A stretch of 64,000 nucleotides of DNA from Lepturacanthus savala (GCA_030544235.1 CM060472.1:15683654-15747653), one strand, 5' to 3'. Shown: positions 11,336 to 25,899, numbered from the stretch's first letter. The notes: a model not told the origin generated them from the letters alone. Program-made: numbers and translations.

Positions 11336-14202
11336 AAACCATGAAATTGAGCACAATTTCATTGATAGGGTTACAGATATAAATATTGTATGTATGTAAG
11401 AGCTATTTGAAACTATTGATAACATTATTCTGCCAGTGGCAGGTGGCTGCATAACACTTTAAACACTAGAGTTAACTGGTGTTGTATATTAAGGAAATAT
11501 GAATTATTAGTTGGTAACCGAGTCATATTTCTGGTGCCGACTAGCAATGCATCTCAACCACTGGTTGGTTGCTGTCTGTCGTTCATGCACGAAAAAAATA
11601 TTTAAGTAGTATATATTTGGCTAATAAAGACTGAGAAGTTGTTGGTGAATTTGGAAAAACCATCTGTTGCTGTGTCCGGTGCAGAAAGACATAAGTTCAT
11701 TTCCTGTCGTGCCGATGAGTCAGGCAGAGAAATGGTAGGATGGTGCAAGCCTGTGCTACCGACGCCTAAAAATAGTCCCCGTGGTTTACGCCTTGTCTAC
11801 ACTTCACCAAAATGTGGAATTTTCTACCACATTAAAAAGTAAAGTAGGAAACTAACAAGCCTGAGTTTGGCTAAGTTTAGACCTCCCCTGTGTCTCTTTC
11901 CGCCCGTCCCTCACTGCTGTGTTTCTGTCTGTCTGAGGACAGAAACAAAAGGCTGTAAAGGTAGAAGACGTGTTTGTGTTGGACTCGTTTTCTTTCCAAG
12001 TTTACATTTCCTTCTTTCCCGTAACCTGTCCACTGTATATACACGGTCTAATGAGGCAGAAACGTATGAAAATAGCTAAGAAATTGCCTGTAAGGCAATA
12101 AAAGGTGGTGAAACATACTTGGTTATTCCCTTCTCTTCCCACTTTGTGTATAATAAAATGTCATATTTTTTAAATAATTCAAGATATGGCAAAATAGAGC
12201 GGTTTGGTTGTGTTAAATAATGCATATAGTGTAAAACTTCATTATCAAGCCAATAATTGATATGTAGCATATGTAGTTATTTTTTTTTGTTTTTTTTGTT
12301 TTTTTTTTTGTTTTTTTTTAAATGGGGCTGCAACTAACAATTGTTTTAATTATTTAATTTGTGCATTATATAGTTGTTTGGTCCAAAATAATTACATAAA
12401 ATGTCATTTCATCTCTTCCCAAAGCCAGAGATGATGTCTTAAAACAGCTCATTTATTTCCATTTATTTTTCTTAAATGATGACTCATTAGGATTAACCAA
12501 TGAATTTTTCTTTAAGTGAAATCACAGTTGGGTTAATTGGCTGATGGTTTGACTAATCATTGTAGAAAAACAGCAAATCATCAGATTTTCTAAGTAGATT
12601 TTTTTATTGTTTCTATAACATATCAAGTAGAGAACATGTCTAAGTATGTAGCATTATAAGCTAATGCAGCTCTGTAGAGCTACATCTGTAACCTGCTTCC
12701 CGCACATGCTCAGTGGCGTCTTCTGTACACAACGTCTCTCCAGAGACGGAAAACATAATCTAGACATGATCTCTCTTAGTCTCCCGAGACATTTCTAAAC
12801 AAACTAACACGACTAAACTGTTGATGATGAAGGAACACGTCGCCCGGCGCAGCGGTGAGACTCACTGAAGTGGTTTTAATCATTTCTGGAGCAACCGCGG
12901 AGGTCCAGGGCACAGAGGAAGAAGATATATCAGGCTTTAGATACACACACAATACTGCTGTTGTTACTAGATCGGTTCATTGTCGGTAGGCTCTGTGATA
13001 TCAAAATGGGATATCTTATCCACGGGAATTGGCTAAAACCTTCAAGCCCATCAGTTCAAGGATGGAAAGCAATGGCACAAGAAAATGGAGAGAATAGAAT
13101 ATCAAGAATATCCAGCTTAGAAACGAAGAGACAGAGTCAACAAACACTGTAGTAAGTGGACGAAATGTGAACATAAAAATAGCTATTCTATTTATATTTG
13201 ATAATATATATATCTATATATCAATATTAATTAGGTAACGACAGGAATCTAAGAAACATGTCTAGTATCAAGGTATTTATTTCAGTCAGACCTAAAAAAA
13301 ATGATCTGAATCAGATCATTTTAATTTTAAAACCAATATCGTCCTTGAAACAAATTAGCACCTATGGATGGTGAATCAAATCATTGTAAAAATAAATTGT
13401 TACAGTCCTAATGTTAACTCATATAACCAAATACCGATCCAATACTACTGTTTAATGAACTGTTGCAACGAGAGAATAGAAATTTTCTCTTTTTTTTATT
13501 TTTTTGCACGGATGGTAAGCGGGATGACAAAACACTATGCAAACATAGAATCGAAGTGAGTAGATGCTGTAACTGTATTGTAGTGTAGATATTAATGAAC
13601 AAAACGTGACTGGATCGGACCACTGGATCGGCCTCATTCATCCGATATCCGATCCAGCTGATTGGTCAATAACGATATCCGATCGGTGCATCTCTCGTGT
13701 ATATATATTAAAAAAAAATAACAATGAAATTAATATTGCAAGAGTAAATATTGAATATCCCATGGATGTATTAATTGATAAATGAATTGCAGTAACTGTA
13801 GGAGATAAAGTGTGATATCTGGATGCTGAACGTTAGGACATCTGATGGGGGGAGGGGCAGAGAAACTGAATTTCTCCATAAAGTTTTATATTAACATCCA
13901 AAATTGGCCAAAGCCTAGCTCTTGTTTTGGACCCAAACACGAGATTTGCTGATGATGAGAAAATTCCCTGACATGTTTTTTTTTTTTTTTTGTCTGCATC
14001 TTGTCTGAAAATAAACAGCTAAACATAACAGAAACGCTCCTCCGCTCTTATTTTGAAAGGTCGCGCACTTCCTTTGGCTGATGTAACTGACAGTGACGGC
14101 TCTTTATCTGGACTGTCACACGCTGCAAACGTGCAGTGTGAAATATTAACATGGATGTTAGGTAGCAAACAGCGGGAGGCTCGGCTCAGCTCGGCTCGGC
14201 TG

Positions 14203-14204
14203 CC

Positions 14205-14235
<31 letters not shown>

Positions 14236-14252
14236 ACACAAACACACACACG
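14203..14252. repeat. Poly(C) run followed by (CA)n
   Basis: About 18 consecutive C run into a CA repeat. The poly-Pro and poly-Gly frames across it are artefacts. Confidence 0.9.
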
Positions 14253-14609
14253 CACAGTCTGTCTGTTCACATTTGGTTAACAGTGGCTCTGCAGATGGAG
14301 AAAGAGGTCACTATGACAAATTCCTGCAGCCACCTGACCTGCATACAGTACAACTCTGCAGGATGACTAAAATAAATGATAATAAAAAAGAAAAAAAAAT
14401 ACTCTGCACCTGCTGATTTCAAACACAGCTCGGTGCGGAGGAGAAAAACACCAGCTCGGGGTCATGTGACAGTGGGAATAACACTTTTACCAAAAAATGT
14501 AAGTGAAACTTTGAGAAATGTAGCAGGTTCTTCAACACAAATGTTCTTTTTTTATCACATCCATCTATCAGTTAACAAACTGCAGTCATCAGCACTGTTA
14601 TAAGCTCAA

Positions 14610-16320
14610 TTAACAGGACTGCAGCTAACTTCTCTGTTAATTATTGATTATTCTAATTAATTTTTCCTACAAAATCTGGTAAATAGAGAAAAATGCCCCT
14701 TAGAAACTATTTTTGCTCCACGTCTACAAACGTTTTGTTTTTCCTGATTGACAGAGCCGCAATGATTAGTCAATTAATCGATTAGTTGCCAACGATTTGA
14801 GTCATTTTTAAGAAGAAAGGCCCGATTCTCTGATTTGATTACTGCAATGATTAATCGATTGATTGATCGATAATTGTTTCACTCATAAAATGGTGTAAAA
14901 TCTCAATCACTGTTTCCCTAAAACTGAAAATTCATCCTAAAATGTCTTTTTTTGTCCAGAACAACAGTCCACAACCCAAACATCACCGGTTTACTACTAT
15001 AGAAGACTAAAGAAACCAGAAAATAATCAGAGAAGAGAAGCTGGAACAAGAGAATTTGGACATTTTCTTCTTGAAAATGAGTCAAATCGATAAATTATCA
15101 AAATTAGAGCAGCAACAATTAGTCGAATAATGTATTAATTGCCAACTATTCCTTTAATCACCAACTATTTTGATAACCGAATAACCATTTTGAGTCATTT
15201 TTAAGAAGAAAATGTCCAAATTCTGTGGTTCCAGCTTCTGAAATCCGATTATTTCCTTGTTTCTTGCATTTTCGGTTTTGGGGAAAAAAAAAATGTATGA
15301 ACCAAACAATTAATTGATTAATTATTTTAAAAAAAACAACATATTCAATTATCCAAATAATCATTAGATGCAGCTCTAATACAAAGAGCTGCTCCTTTGC
15401 TTTATTTTAACTGCAAGTAAATTGAACAGCTTTGGGTTTTAAACTGTCTGACAAATCAATAAATCTGCCGATATCACACCCGCTTCAGTAAATCATGACC
15501 TTTTACCATGACATTTTCTAGACAAACCATGACTGAGAAAATAATCTGCGGATTAGTTGATACTGCAGATTATTAGACTGTATGTGTATTTTTACTTTCA
15601 CCCCGTTTATCCACCCACGTGTTTATGATATCCTACAATTTGAACAAGTTATCATTTATTTAATGTAACTGAAGATGAAGATAGGTTGCAGCAATTAGTC
15701 GATTAATCGACTTGTTGCCAACTAGTGTTGTTGATAATCGATTCATCTTTTGAGTCATTTTTTCTTATTAAAAATGACTCAAAAAGATGAATTGATCATC
15801 AAAATAGTCGGCGTTCAATGTAATGGTTGGCAACTGATCGATTAATCGACTAATCATTGCAGCTCTGTTTTTGATAGTCGATTATTCAGTTTGAGTAATT
15901 TTTAAGAACTCAAATGGATTAATCAATTATCAAAATAGTTGGTGATTAAGGTAATGGCTGGCAACTAATTGATTAACCGACTAACCCTTTGCAGCTCTTA
16001 TTTTGATAATTGATTATTTGATTTGAGTCTATAATATAATTGATTATTCAGTTTTGAGTTTTAAGGAGAAACTATCCAAATTCTCTGGTTCCAGCTTTTC
16101 AAATCTGATTACTTTCTGGTTTCTATAATAGTAAACTGATGATCTTTGGGTTGTGGACTGTTGGTCTAGACAAAAAAAAATGTTAATTTGCATCGTTAGC
16201 TTTGGGAAACAGTGATCTATGTGTTACACCATTTTATAACCCATACAACTAATCGATTCAATAATATAGACCAGATCAATTGACCATTAAACTAGTCAAA
16301 TGGTTGCAGCCCGACAAAAT
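14610..16320. repeat. Cluster of dispersed repeat family B (several copies, both orientations)
   Basis: Family B is recognised by TTGCAGCTC, ATTAATCGATTA, AGTTGCCAACTA, GAGTCATTTTTAAGAAGAAA, CTCTGGTTCCAGCTTCT and CTTTGGGTTGTGGACTGTT. Four or more partial copies lie head to tail and inverted here. Other copies: 1300-1625, 6325-6600, 9535-9855, 12318-12585, 17500-17735, 20635-21185, 35050-35280, 44430-44710 and 62740-62985. It has no coding capacity and behaves like a non-autonomous element common in fish. Confidence 0.7.
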
Positions 16321-16469
16321 CCAAGGATATTCAGTTTACTATCTCTATGAGAAAGCTGCAACTGTTTGATAATGGTTTGGGCAGTAAAAAACACATTTTA
16401 GTCTTCACAACTCTGTCCCTTTTTTAGAAAAAAAAAAAAAACTAGATGGGAAACTTTAGTGACGTCTTC

Positions 16470-16720
16470 ACCTCCTGCGTCTGAAGCGGATTCATTCATC
16501 GGCGATGAATAAGCCTCCGCCGGGGAGTATCGTGTTCAGCGGGTTTGGTGTGACGGGTTTTGTTCGGATTGAAGGGACAATGTGAGCGATGTCGGCCCCG
16601 ATGGCTCTTTCAGTTACAGCTGTGGGAGGTGATGCTAAAAAACAACTGCTCAAACCGCCGGCTTTTAAAAGGACACACAGCGCGGATGATTCATCTTTTC
16701 AAGTTGAACGGTCGGCTACA
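16470..16720. promoter_or_regulatory. CpG-containing block, candidate regulatory DNA
   Basis: A GC-richer island of complex sequence (CATCGGCGATGAATAAGCC and neighbouring CpGs) between two stretches of dispersed repeat. No coding frame of note. Confidence 0.25.
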
Positions 16721-16974
16721 TGCACATTTTTCTACTGACTGACCAGCAATAACGCTGCATCAGAATGCATTAGGGGTTACATGCTTTTCTAACTGTTATT
16801 ATCCAAAATTTCAAAGAAAAATAAAAAAATACAAAAAAAAGAGGTCGTTCATTATTTAGTCGCTGCTCATATTTGGAGCAAAATAAAAACAAAAAAAAAC
16901 ACACATTTCAAACAGCCAAAGCAACTTCTTCCTCTATGGCTGCAACTGGGTTACTTTCATTTTTTATTAATCTG

Positions 16975-17270
16975 TCGTAGGGCTGGGCGATTTGGCCTAA
17001 AAATTAAATCGAGATTTTTTTTGAATGTATAATTTTCTATTCAAAGCTTTTTCTTTTCATTTTGTCTAAATAAATTGAATAGAAAATATTTTATTGACAC
17101 GATAAATACTAGATGATTCCCAAATTAGTCTAGGCCTTATTAGTAAAATGAATTTAATAATACTTATTTTAAAAAAAATAATCACAATGTGGCTCTCATT
17201 ATTGTGCAATTTATTTTATTTTTTTTTAAATCGATTTGAAAAATAATGTCTCTTGTAGGCCAACACTGAA
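16975..17270. repeat. Dispersed repeat starting GGGCTGGGCGATTTGG
   Basis: This start, followed by AAATCGAGATTTT, is typical of a very common fish interspersed repeat; the rest is AT-rich and degraded. Confidence 0.4.
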
Positions 17271-18129
17271 AAACGCTTGCACATTATTTTTACAAATGCA
17301 TATTTAGAATTGAATTTTGAATTGTACTGCTGCTAATTATTGGAACTACTGAGGGGATCCTGTTAATGTTGCTTGGTCAATTCATCTCTCCAATTGTTTT
17401 TGATAATATGTTGTTTGTTTAACCGTGATTTTAACCATGATTTTGTTATTCAGCCAATTCACAAATCTCAAATAGATAAAAAAAATTATAATTTAGAAAA
17501 AAAATATATCTTTTTTTTCTCAATTCATTTATAACTTGTTTAGTCCAGAAAATGGTGAAAATTGTCAATACCCATTTTCAGAATGCCAAGGCGATGTCTT
17601 CAAACAGTCTAAAACTCAAAAATTCAGTTTACGGTTATAAAACAAAAAATATATATATATAAAAGTCACATTTGAGAAGCTGTAATCAGAGAAGTTGAAC
17701 TTGTTTTTCCATTAAAATTACTCAAAATAGTTGATGAATTGATTTGATAGTGATTTACGTAGCAACCGGAGCAGAAGAGCGGTGGCCTTAAAGAGACAGG
17801 AGCTAAATTGTCCTGTTTCAGACAGAGGCTGAACTTAGGGGCCAGGATAAAAGGACCAGAATAAGATAGTAGTATAGATAGTTTTACATCTGAGCCTCAG
17901 ATACAAACATATATATATATATAAATCTGGAAATGTGCAGACTACTATTTCTTTTTTTCAAAAAGCAAACATAATATAAAAATCCAATATTGCCACTAAA
18001 CCATAAAGTACATTTCTGTCTTCTTACAGCACTTGCACATTGCCTACAATGCCTTAATACACCCCAAAAGCAATTGTGTTTCACCATGGTAACAGTGGCA
18101 GTTGACAAATTTGTGATTTGCCACACTGG

Positions 18130-18600
18130 TAACCTGTTCATTAGCGGCGGCAGCTGAGTTTTTCACTTCGTTTCTGCGGTGCGAGGCAGCTCGGCGGCGG
18201 AGCTGCTGTCAAACTGACACAGAGACAAAAAAAAAAAAAAAAAGTGGAAAATGGGCCGAGGCAGCTTGCGGAGAAAACTGCCTCTCGCGCCTGGAAAGTT
18301 GTTGGCTCCAACTGTGGAGCAGCTGGGAAACGCTGGAAAAGCTGGGAAACATCTCGGCTGTATTTAAAGAAAAAAAAAACAGGCAGCTAAAGTTCTCTTG
18401 AGCAAGGCAGCGATTACTCTCTCCATTTTTTTTTTTTCCTGGGGAGTTTATCAGGAGGCGGCGGCCGATGCCTGTGGTGTTACCGGGCGACCCCCAGGTG
18501 TGAATGTGAGGAAACATATGAATATCAATGAGGACGCTGATGGAAAACAGGGAGCGGCGCTCGGTGAGCTTCTTCTGGATAAATGAGGGTTTGAACAAGG
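18130..18600. promoter_or_regulatory. GC-rich block, candidate regulatory DNA
   Basis: Contains CpGs, AGCGGCGGCAGCTGAG and CTCGGCGGCGGAGCTGCTG motifs, and short homopolymers. The 129-codon minus frame across it relies on homopolymer-coded Phe runs and is not convincing as protein. Confidence 0.25.
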
Positions 18601-20327
18601 TTCAAATTAACGATCCAGACAGGAGGGGAGGGGGGCTTCTTCAACAAATCAGACAGTGTGATGGGGGGCTAATCTGAGATGTTTTTTGTCTGATGAGCCC
18701 ATCAGTGCTGCTGGTCACTCATGTGTTGAGTAATTGAGAAACACGCAGCCGCAGCTTTAATGAGAAAATAAGCATTCTTTTCCTTATTCATGAATAAAAA
18801 TGACTTTCTTGGAGGTTTAAGGGGAGTAAATAAAAATCTAGAGAACCTGAGTGGCGTTCATGAACACAGCGTCTGTTTTTTTTTAAGTGTTTCACTTTAG
18901 TAAAAAAAAAAAGAAAAAATTACAAAAAAAGCAAAAGTGACACCTTCTTTCACCAGATGATTGACAGCATGAAACAAATAAATTCAGCTCCTCTTTTTTT
19001 TCTTTTTTTAATAATAAGGGACATTCAGTAAAAATGTAAAAAAAAAAAAAAAAAAAAAGTTTTTAAAGAGCGTATATATTTTAGGAAGGAAATTAAGATG
19101 ACCTCATTTCAATCTCCAAGAGAAATCTGCAATATTTGCAATTATCATGTTTCTAGAAAAATAATAGTTCACAAGACGCATCATTACATTCAACCATGAA
19201 AGTGTTAAATCGTTTGTGTTAAAATTATACTGAAATAAAACGAAACTGTACCAGAGAATCTCTGGCTTCATGGTTCCCCGCAGGTGCCAAAGACCAAGGC
19301 AGTGATGAGAAGGATGCGGTAACGGCTTTAACAGGTGACCAGGTTTTTCACTACACCCAAATGGGTCGTAAAACAGTAACCTGCTGGTTTGTGTGTTATA
19401 TTGACATGAGTTCCCTGTCGAAAAATAGACGACAGAACTGGAACGCCAGGAAGTATTCGTGCCATCATTTAGCATTTCAGTTGTACTTTAATTATGTTGA
19501 TGCTACATGTATTGACTTTACAATGTTCTACGCACTTATGTTGTACATGAGAATTAGGCCCCAGCTACACTAGTCTAGATTTTTTTTTTTTTTTTAAACC
19601 GGATATTTTCACATACCGATCTGATGACAAATATCTCCAGACCTCAACACGAATACAATCTGTGATACCACACCAGGCCACTAGTGGCCGATAAGCAAAA
19701 TTTCAAATACCTGCGTGAAAGAATGTTTTTAATGTGCACAGTGCAACGTAGTAGTGGTTCAAATACGCAAGCGGATCTACTTGCACTTCATGCAGTAATC
19801 TTAAATTCAGCTGTAAAGCTTCAAATGAAACCCAAAAGTATCAAAAGCATATAACCTGAAACTTGACCGCCATGGTTGTTGCTTTGAACAGAACCAACAC
19901 TGTCTATTTTAATTTTTTCACCTGAAATACCAACTGTGAGTATCACTGGCAAATATATATTTGGGTTTTGGAGTGTTGATTGGACAGATAGAAGATACTA
20001 AAATGTCACCGTGGGCTTTGGGAACAAGCCAAGTGCAGTAAAATAAGAAGAAATATTGAAATAAATATAGAAAAGTACAAGTGCAAGGTCCACCTTGACT
20101 AAATATTGGTTGTTGCAGGACAGAATGCCTCTCTGTATGGTTTTATATTTTTTTAAAAAGTAGTGAGAATTGTATGTCTTGTCCAAGAGAGAGGTGAGTG
20201 TCCGTCAATAAATGATCTAGTGTTAGAACTGACTAGCTTAGAGTAGTTGAGTACTGACAGACAGCTAACGATAGCACTATGAGCCCTTCAGTTACACTTT
20301 TTGAAAGCATCACGTCAATATTTTAGA

Positions 20328-20425
20328 GCAGTGGTGTCAAACTCATTTTAGTTCATAGACACATAGAGTCCGGTTTGATCTCTAGTGGGCCGAACCAGTA
20401 AAACTAAAAACCTGCTGTAGAAAGA
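20328..20425. mobile_element. End of a non-autonomous DNA transposon (left-end type)
   Basis: GCAGTGGTGTCAAACTCATT followed by TAGTGGGCCGAACCAGTAAAA is a terminus I recall from a common fish hAT-like non-autonomous family. A fragment resembling the other end (GGGCCGGTTCTGG ... GAACACCCCTGG) lies at 35565-35655. Family assignment is from memory. Confidence 0.45.
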
Positions 20426-23066
20426 ACAGCTTTAAAGTAGCCCCTTTTATGCCCTCATGTGAAGATAAACACTCTGAAAACTTAATACACAGTTAATTCA
20501 TAGTTATCGCCCCCCTAACAAACACAAAATCAAAGGTTTTGACTGAAGAAGTGTCTGTTTAACTATGGCATTCGCTATCGTAGCATTGGCGTAACAGCAC
20601 TTTCTTACACTTTACCAAGCTTCTAGTAGACCAAACAACTAATCAATTAATCATTTCAATAATCAATAAATAAATCGACAATAAGTCAGAATAGTTAGTT
20701 GCAGCTCCAATCTGAATCTAATCTGCCTGACTCATTGATCTTTATCCAAAAGGTTTGTGCAGAATAGAATCTGTGAATCTGAAATATCAGCAGCGTGACT
20801 GTGCTGTGTATTGAATAATCCCTCAAGGATCTTGCAGTTCTTTTGTGATTGTAGTGGCTACAGCTGCAACAATTAGTTGATTAATCAATTAGTTGCCTAC
20901 TATTAAATTGATCGCAAACTATTTTGATGATTGATTGATTAATTAGTTTGGGTAATTTTTAAGAAGAAAGTGTCCAAGTTCTCTGTTTACAACTTCTCAA
21001 ATATAATTAATTTCTGGTTTCTTTATTCTTCTATAATAGTAAACTGATGATCTTTGGGTTGTGGACTGTTTGGTCTGGGCTTCAGTTTTAGGTAAACAGC
21101 GATTGACATTTTACACCATTTTATTAATTGTTTTAACAATAAATAGATTAATTGCACCCCTAAACAAAATAGTTGGCAAATAATCAGCTAGTTTACGGCA
21201 TATGTTAAGTATATTAATGGGGTGGCCACATTTTTTAAGAACACTTTTCAATATAATGCAAAAAATAGAATTGTCATCTTTCTGAGAATGATAACAGAAA
21301 CTGATAATGTATAAAAGTAGAATTCTTTGCAGAGCTGTTCTGTCAGGTTTGCACAGGTGTTCCACATGAAGTATAGCACTTAAGAGTCTTTAAGAGTCAC
21401 CGTCCTCTAACGCTTGATTGTCTCGCCTCGCTTGAAAGTGGATTTGGAAAAAAAACCCTCTGCTGAATGACAAAATGCAAACGTAAAGTGCTCGGCTGGT
21501 GTATAAATCTCTTATAATATCATGTGTAACAGGCAAGTGGGGTGACACAAACGGCTTAAATGTATAGTTCTGTGTGTGTGTGTGTGTGTAAGTGCATGTG
21601 GAGGTGAACTACAGGTGGGGGGGTTAACCTGATTGGCCCGGAGGGGGAAACTAAGGTTACGGCTCACAGACAAGGTGACATGTTTGTCAGCGACTGGTCC
21701 GGAGACAGACACCGCATCATGTGAAAGATGACATGTTTACTGGTGGGTTTGTTTACCAGTCACGTGGTTCCCCGCGGCGCCGGATGAACAGCGAGCTTTC
21801 CATACCGCTCCTTCTCTTTCTTCTTCTTCTTCTCACAGACGACAGAAGCGAAGTCTAGCTGTTTTATTTGCACTAAACATTAATATTAATTATTTTACAG
21901 AGCTCTCAGCTGACAAGCAGGCAACCACAGCTGAGCTTGTTTTATCTTGTCTGCAAAAAATTTGCATTTTATCACTGCACATGCACTCATACACACAGAC
22001 TGTTTAGGAACATGTCATTAAGAAATAAACCATGACTCCCGTTTTGACCCATGAAGGCTTTTCAGAGATGATGCTGATATTTCTGGACTCCATCTGCTAT
22101 TTTGTGCCAGTTTTCAATATGTTAATATTCAGTCTCCTTCTGCCAAAACTTTCAAACAATTACAAGTATTCAGTGTTTCCCTCAGTTATTCTTGGCAGTG
22201 CAGAGAAGGCTCTGCAGCACTATGAAGCCCACAGGACATTCACACTCCATTACCACTAATATTTACTGTTGTGATTTCCACACAAATGTGATCAAGATCG
22301 ATAATTTTCATCGGGAGAGATGCACGTGCTACTTCCCGTTGTTAGAAAGAGGATCAATCATCATCTTACAGCAGGTGTGGCATCGGATATAGATGCTCTT
22401 AAATGAGATCTAGTTCTTAATAAGAAAAAGGAATGCTCTAATTGTCTGAGATTATCTGAGATAGTGCTCAGTTGATGTAACGCGATCGGCGGTCCGTGAA
22501 TTTGCCAGGATGTAGAGGGGGGGGGAAGCATGAAAATAAATAAAATGGTACTTAAAGTGTTTTCTCTGGCCAAGCTCCACTTGAGGTACACTTTCAGGGT
22601 TGTTCTGTAAATGAAAACAGCTTTCTGGGGGATTTTTTTTTTTTTTTAGACGTAGGCAGAGATCCGTAGGTCCGTGGTACACATGGCACAAACAGAGCTC
22701 GGGCAGGGGTTGGGTGATACTTCAAATTCATAAGTTTCCATATAAACTTTGCTCAAATTTTAACCATTCTCACAGAATATCAGCAGCATATTGAAACAAA
22801 TACGTGGTAATGTCCGCTGCTGTTTGGCTAATATTAGAAGCTGTGGAAGGAGACGATGCTGCGAGAGGACGCCATTAACGGAGCGACAGGTAAACCGGTG
22901 AAAAATGTGATGAAATGTGACATTTCGGAATTTGTTTGAGGCCTGATGCAGGCTTTCTTTTCACATTTAAGTCAAATCATATGTTTAGCATTTCATGTTA
23001 TCATTCTATAACAATCTACCATGAGTCTTTCCAAGCAAGCTATAATTAAAAGAAAGAATTAGCTTT

Positions 23067-23280
23067 TGAGTGAGTGAGTGAGTGAGTGAGTGAGTGAGTG
23101 AGTGAGTGAGTGAGTGAGTGAGTGAGTGAGTGAGCGAGTGAGCGAGTGAGCGAGTGAGTGAGTGAGCAAGAGAGAGTGAATGAGTAAGTAAGAAAAAATG
23201 AAAGTGAATGAGTGAGTAAGAATGAATGGAAGTGAATGAGTAAGTGAATTAGTGAGAAAATAAGAGGGCGAGTGAGTGAG
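23067..23280. repeat. (GAGT)n tetranucleotide microsatellite
   Basis: Near-perfect GAGT repeats to about 23160, grading into GAGC and AATG variants out to 23280. Confidence 0.9.
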
Positions 23281-24185
23281 TTTTCATGTAGGGCTACAAC
23301 TAAAATTCATCCTCTGAGGTGAATAAACTCTAATTTTACCCAAAGGTATCAGTTCTCTCTCAATCACCTAACCAATCACCTCAGCTTTAGTCTCATAACA
23401 ATACAGGACAATTTATTCCTTTGAACATCAGTTTGATGATCGTATATTTGCCGTATCAGTATATCTGTATCAGAGAATATCCTCAATAACATTCTAATGA
23501 TTCCAAACATATTCCGAGCAATTGCTTTTTTCCTTTTCTCCAAATGACATTTTAGTGAGCGAAAGATCAGCAGTGAACCAGAGGTGCAACAGGTGTGCTG
23601 CTGCGTTCCTGTTGTCTGGATGGATTAATGACTACAGAAGCTGAAGTTCACCAGTTGTAAAGACGTGGTTTTTATCATCTGATCGTTCACACCGCTGCTG
23701 GGGGAGATAGTTTGTGTCAACAGTTTGTACATTAGAGGGATAAAAACTGCCATTTCTGGAAAGTGTGACGCTAAATAATTCAGAACAGAGTAAAAAAACA
23801 AAACAGCCATAAGGATTTGAAAGTTGCTGTACAAAGATGGGGGGGGGAGCTTTTCACAGCAGGAAAAGAATCATGTTCATTTCTATGGATGTTGGTATGT
23901 AAATTAAAATCCTGCAGACAAGCAATTGAGTGCAGTGACTATTAAACCTGATCAAACACCAATATAAGAGTTTCTGCCTCTTAAAGTAGGATGGCTGACT
24001 GGATCCTGAATTGATCAGCATCCAGTCACAATCCCTTAAAGCCTTCCAGTCGACGTGGAAGGTGGGTTTGTTCCAACAGCGGACGTGCAGCTCCGATACA
24101 GCGATTGACTGTGTGAGTGTGTGTGTATGTGTGGAGTTTCCCCATGAAGAGCTCCAGCAGCGAAGACAGGGTGGACGCTATGACA

Positions 24186-24232
24186 AACACACACACACAC
24201 ACACACACAAACACAAACACACACACACACAG
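24186..24232. repeat. (CA)n microsatellite
   Basis: CA repeat with CAAA interruptions. Shorter TG/CA tracts follow nearby at 24268, 24436, 24500, 24713 and 24958, making 24.1-25.0 kb unusually dinucleotide-rich. Confidence 0.9.
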
Positions 24233-24999
24233 TGTTTCTAACCAACCAATGCTCTCCACTGACTCACACACACAAAATCCCTGCCACTTCACTCACGCAC
24301 AACCTGGCACACTCATACTCCCTTTCCCAAACACTCTCCCACACACACACGCTGCCTCACTCGCTATCACATAAAGCACCAATAGCACAGAAAGTGTAAA
24401 GTGGAAAAAAAAGTCTGCAGCTGTCATGCATGCTTTCTGTGTGTGTGTGAAATAAATAGCAGTTTGACGAAATATTAACTGTCACATAGTGTGCATCTGT
24501 GTGTGTGTGTTTGTTCCGGCTTGTATAGCCGTCATAAACCCCCGTGACTGCCATTGAGAATAACACAAACCCAGAAGAGGGTCCATTTCAATCACCACAA
24601 AAAAAAAGAATAAAAAAAAAAAACGTTAAGCAGCAATTTTTAGCAATAAAAATAAAACAATGATGTGATTAGTCTAAACAGTGAAATAAAAGCTTACGCT
24701 TACTACTGTAGCAGTGTGTGTGTGTGTGTGGGGTTGATTGCGGATTGGGGGGTGACAGGTCAGGTGGCGACAGCAAACGGCAAATCACAGCTGCACTTCC
24801 TAGGAACTGGCAAAATGTGTGTGAGAGTGTGTCAAAGAAATCGCAGCGTGTCAGAGCGAGAGGAGGAAAACCAAGAGAGAGTGCATGCTCGTGTGTGTGA
24901 GTAAGTGTGAGTGTGTGCAGAAGCTTCCTAACCGAGGAGGAGAGCGCTCACACAAGGATGTGTGTGTGTGTGTGCGTGAGGGTTTGTGTGTAAGTGTGT

Positions 25000-25680
25000 G
25001 TTGGGGGGTTTGTGACAAATAAATAGCAGCCAGCGAGCGAGCGAGCGCGCTCTGATTGGGAGACTGGCAGCATGACTGACTGATCCCTGCATCCATATCA
25101 TAGGATTAAAAAGCCTGACACGGCGGCGATACAAAAGCGGCAAAATATGAGACAAAAAAAGTCAGTCAATGGAAACGGAAATGTGATTATGAACCAGAAC
25201 AGGCGAGAGGGGAGATAATATTAAAAATCTGACACACTTTCAACAGGACCCATACAGCGCGGCGGCGGGGGAGGAGGTGGCGGTTAATGCTGTCACCGGG
25301 CAGTATAGAGGCGGAGGGAGGGAGGGAGGAGCCGCTGCCAAATATGAGCCTCTCTAGGGCGTTTAATTAGTCTCAAAACCCACGCACATAAAAAAAAAAA
25401 AAAAAAAACGGGCGTGTGCACATGTGAGCGTCCGCCAGTGGAAATAAAAAAAAAAACAAAAAAAAAAACGTTCTCACGAGTAAGTGTTTCTGGCAGCTGC
25501 TCATCACCCGCTCCCTCGTCGGGTTGACTTTTAAGATTTTTGGAGGTGGGGGTCGGGGAGAGAGGAAGGAAATGGCGCCTTCTTTTGATTGGTCCCCGTT
25601 CGACACACCCCCGCCGTTTTCCCGGCCTGTCGCTGACCTGTGTGTAAACCTGCCCCGAGTCGGTTCACACACCTGTCCAT
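25000..25680. promoter_or_regulatory. CpG-rich flank with CCAAT-like and homeodomain-like motifs
   Basis: Contains CTGATTGGGAG and TTGATTGGTCC (inverted CCAAT), GGGCGTTTAATTAGTCTC and many CpGs, broken by three poly-A runs. It lies about 2 kb from the main CpG island and may belong to the same regulatory region. Confidence 0.35.
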
Positions 25681-25899
25681 TCTAAAAAATCCTCCTCCTT
25701 TAAATGTCCTTCAAACTCAATGCCAGGAGTCACATGAGGACAGCGAGGAAATACTAAAAAAAAAAAAGAAAAAAAAATCATATTGGTTAATTATGTTAGC
25801 CTGACAGAGGTCATAAGTCATGAGCTTTTTTTTTTTTTAATTCTCTCCATTTACAGCCACATCACTGCTTAACACTGAACCAGCTTGTGAGACATCTAA

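Larger units (their letters stand above)
17740..25000. other. Intergenic stretch, repeats only
   Basis: Apart from the GC-rich block at 18130-18600 and the repeats listed, I see AT-rich sequence with scattered homopolymers and no frame resembling a protein. A GC-richer patch at 21765-21850 (CACGTGG, CCGCGGCGCCGG) is too short to call. Confidence 0.55.

Noticed and set aside
18209..18598. 129-codon minus frame
   Set aside because: Two poly-Phe runs from poly-T tracts and no recognisable domain or splice context.
23067..23280. CRISPR-like array
   Set aside because: Simple GAGT tetranucleotide repeat with no spacers, in a vertebrate genome.
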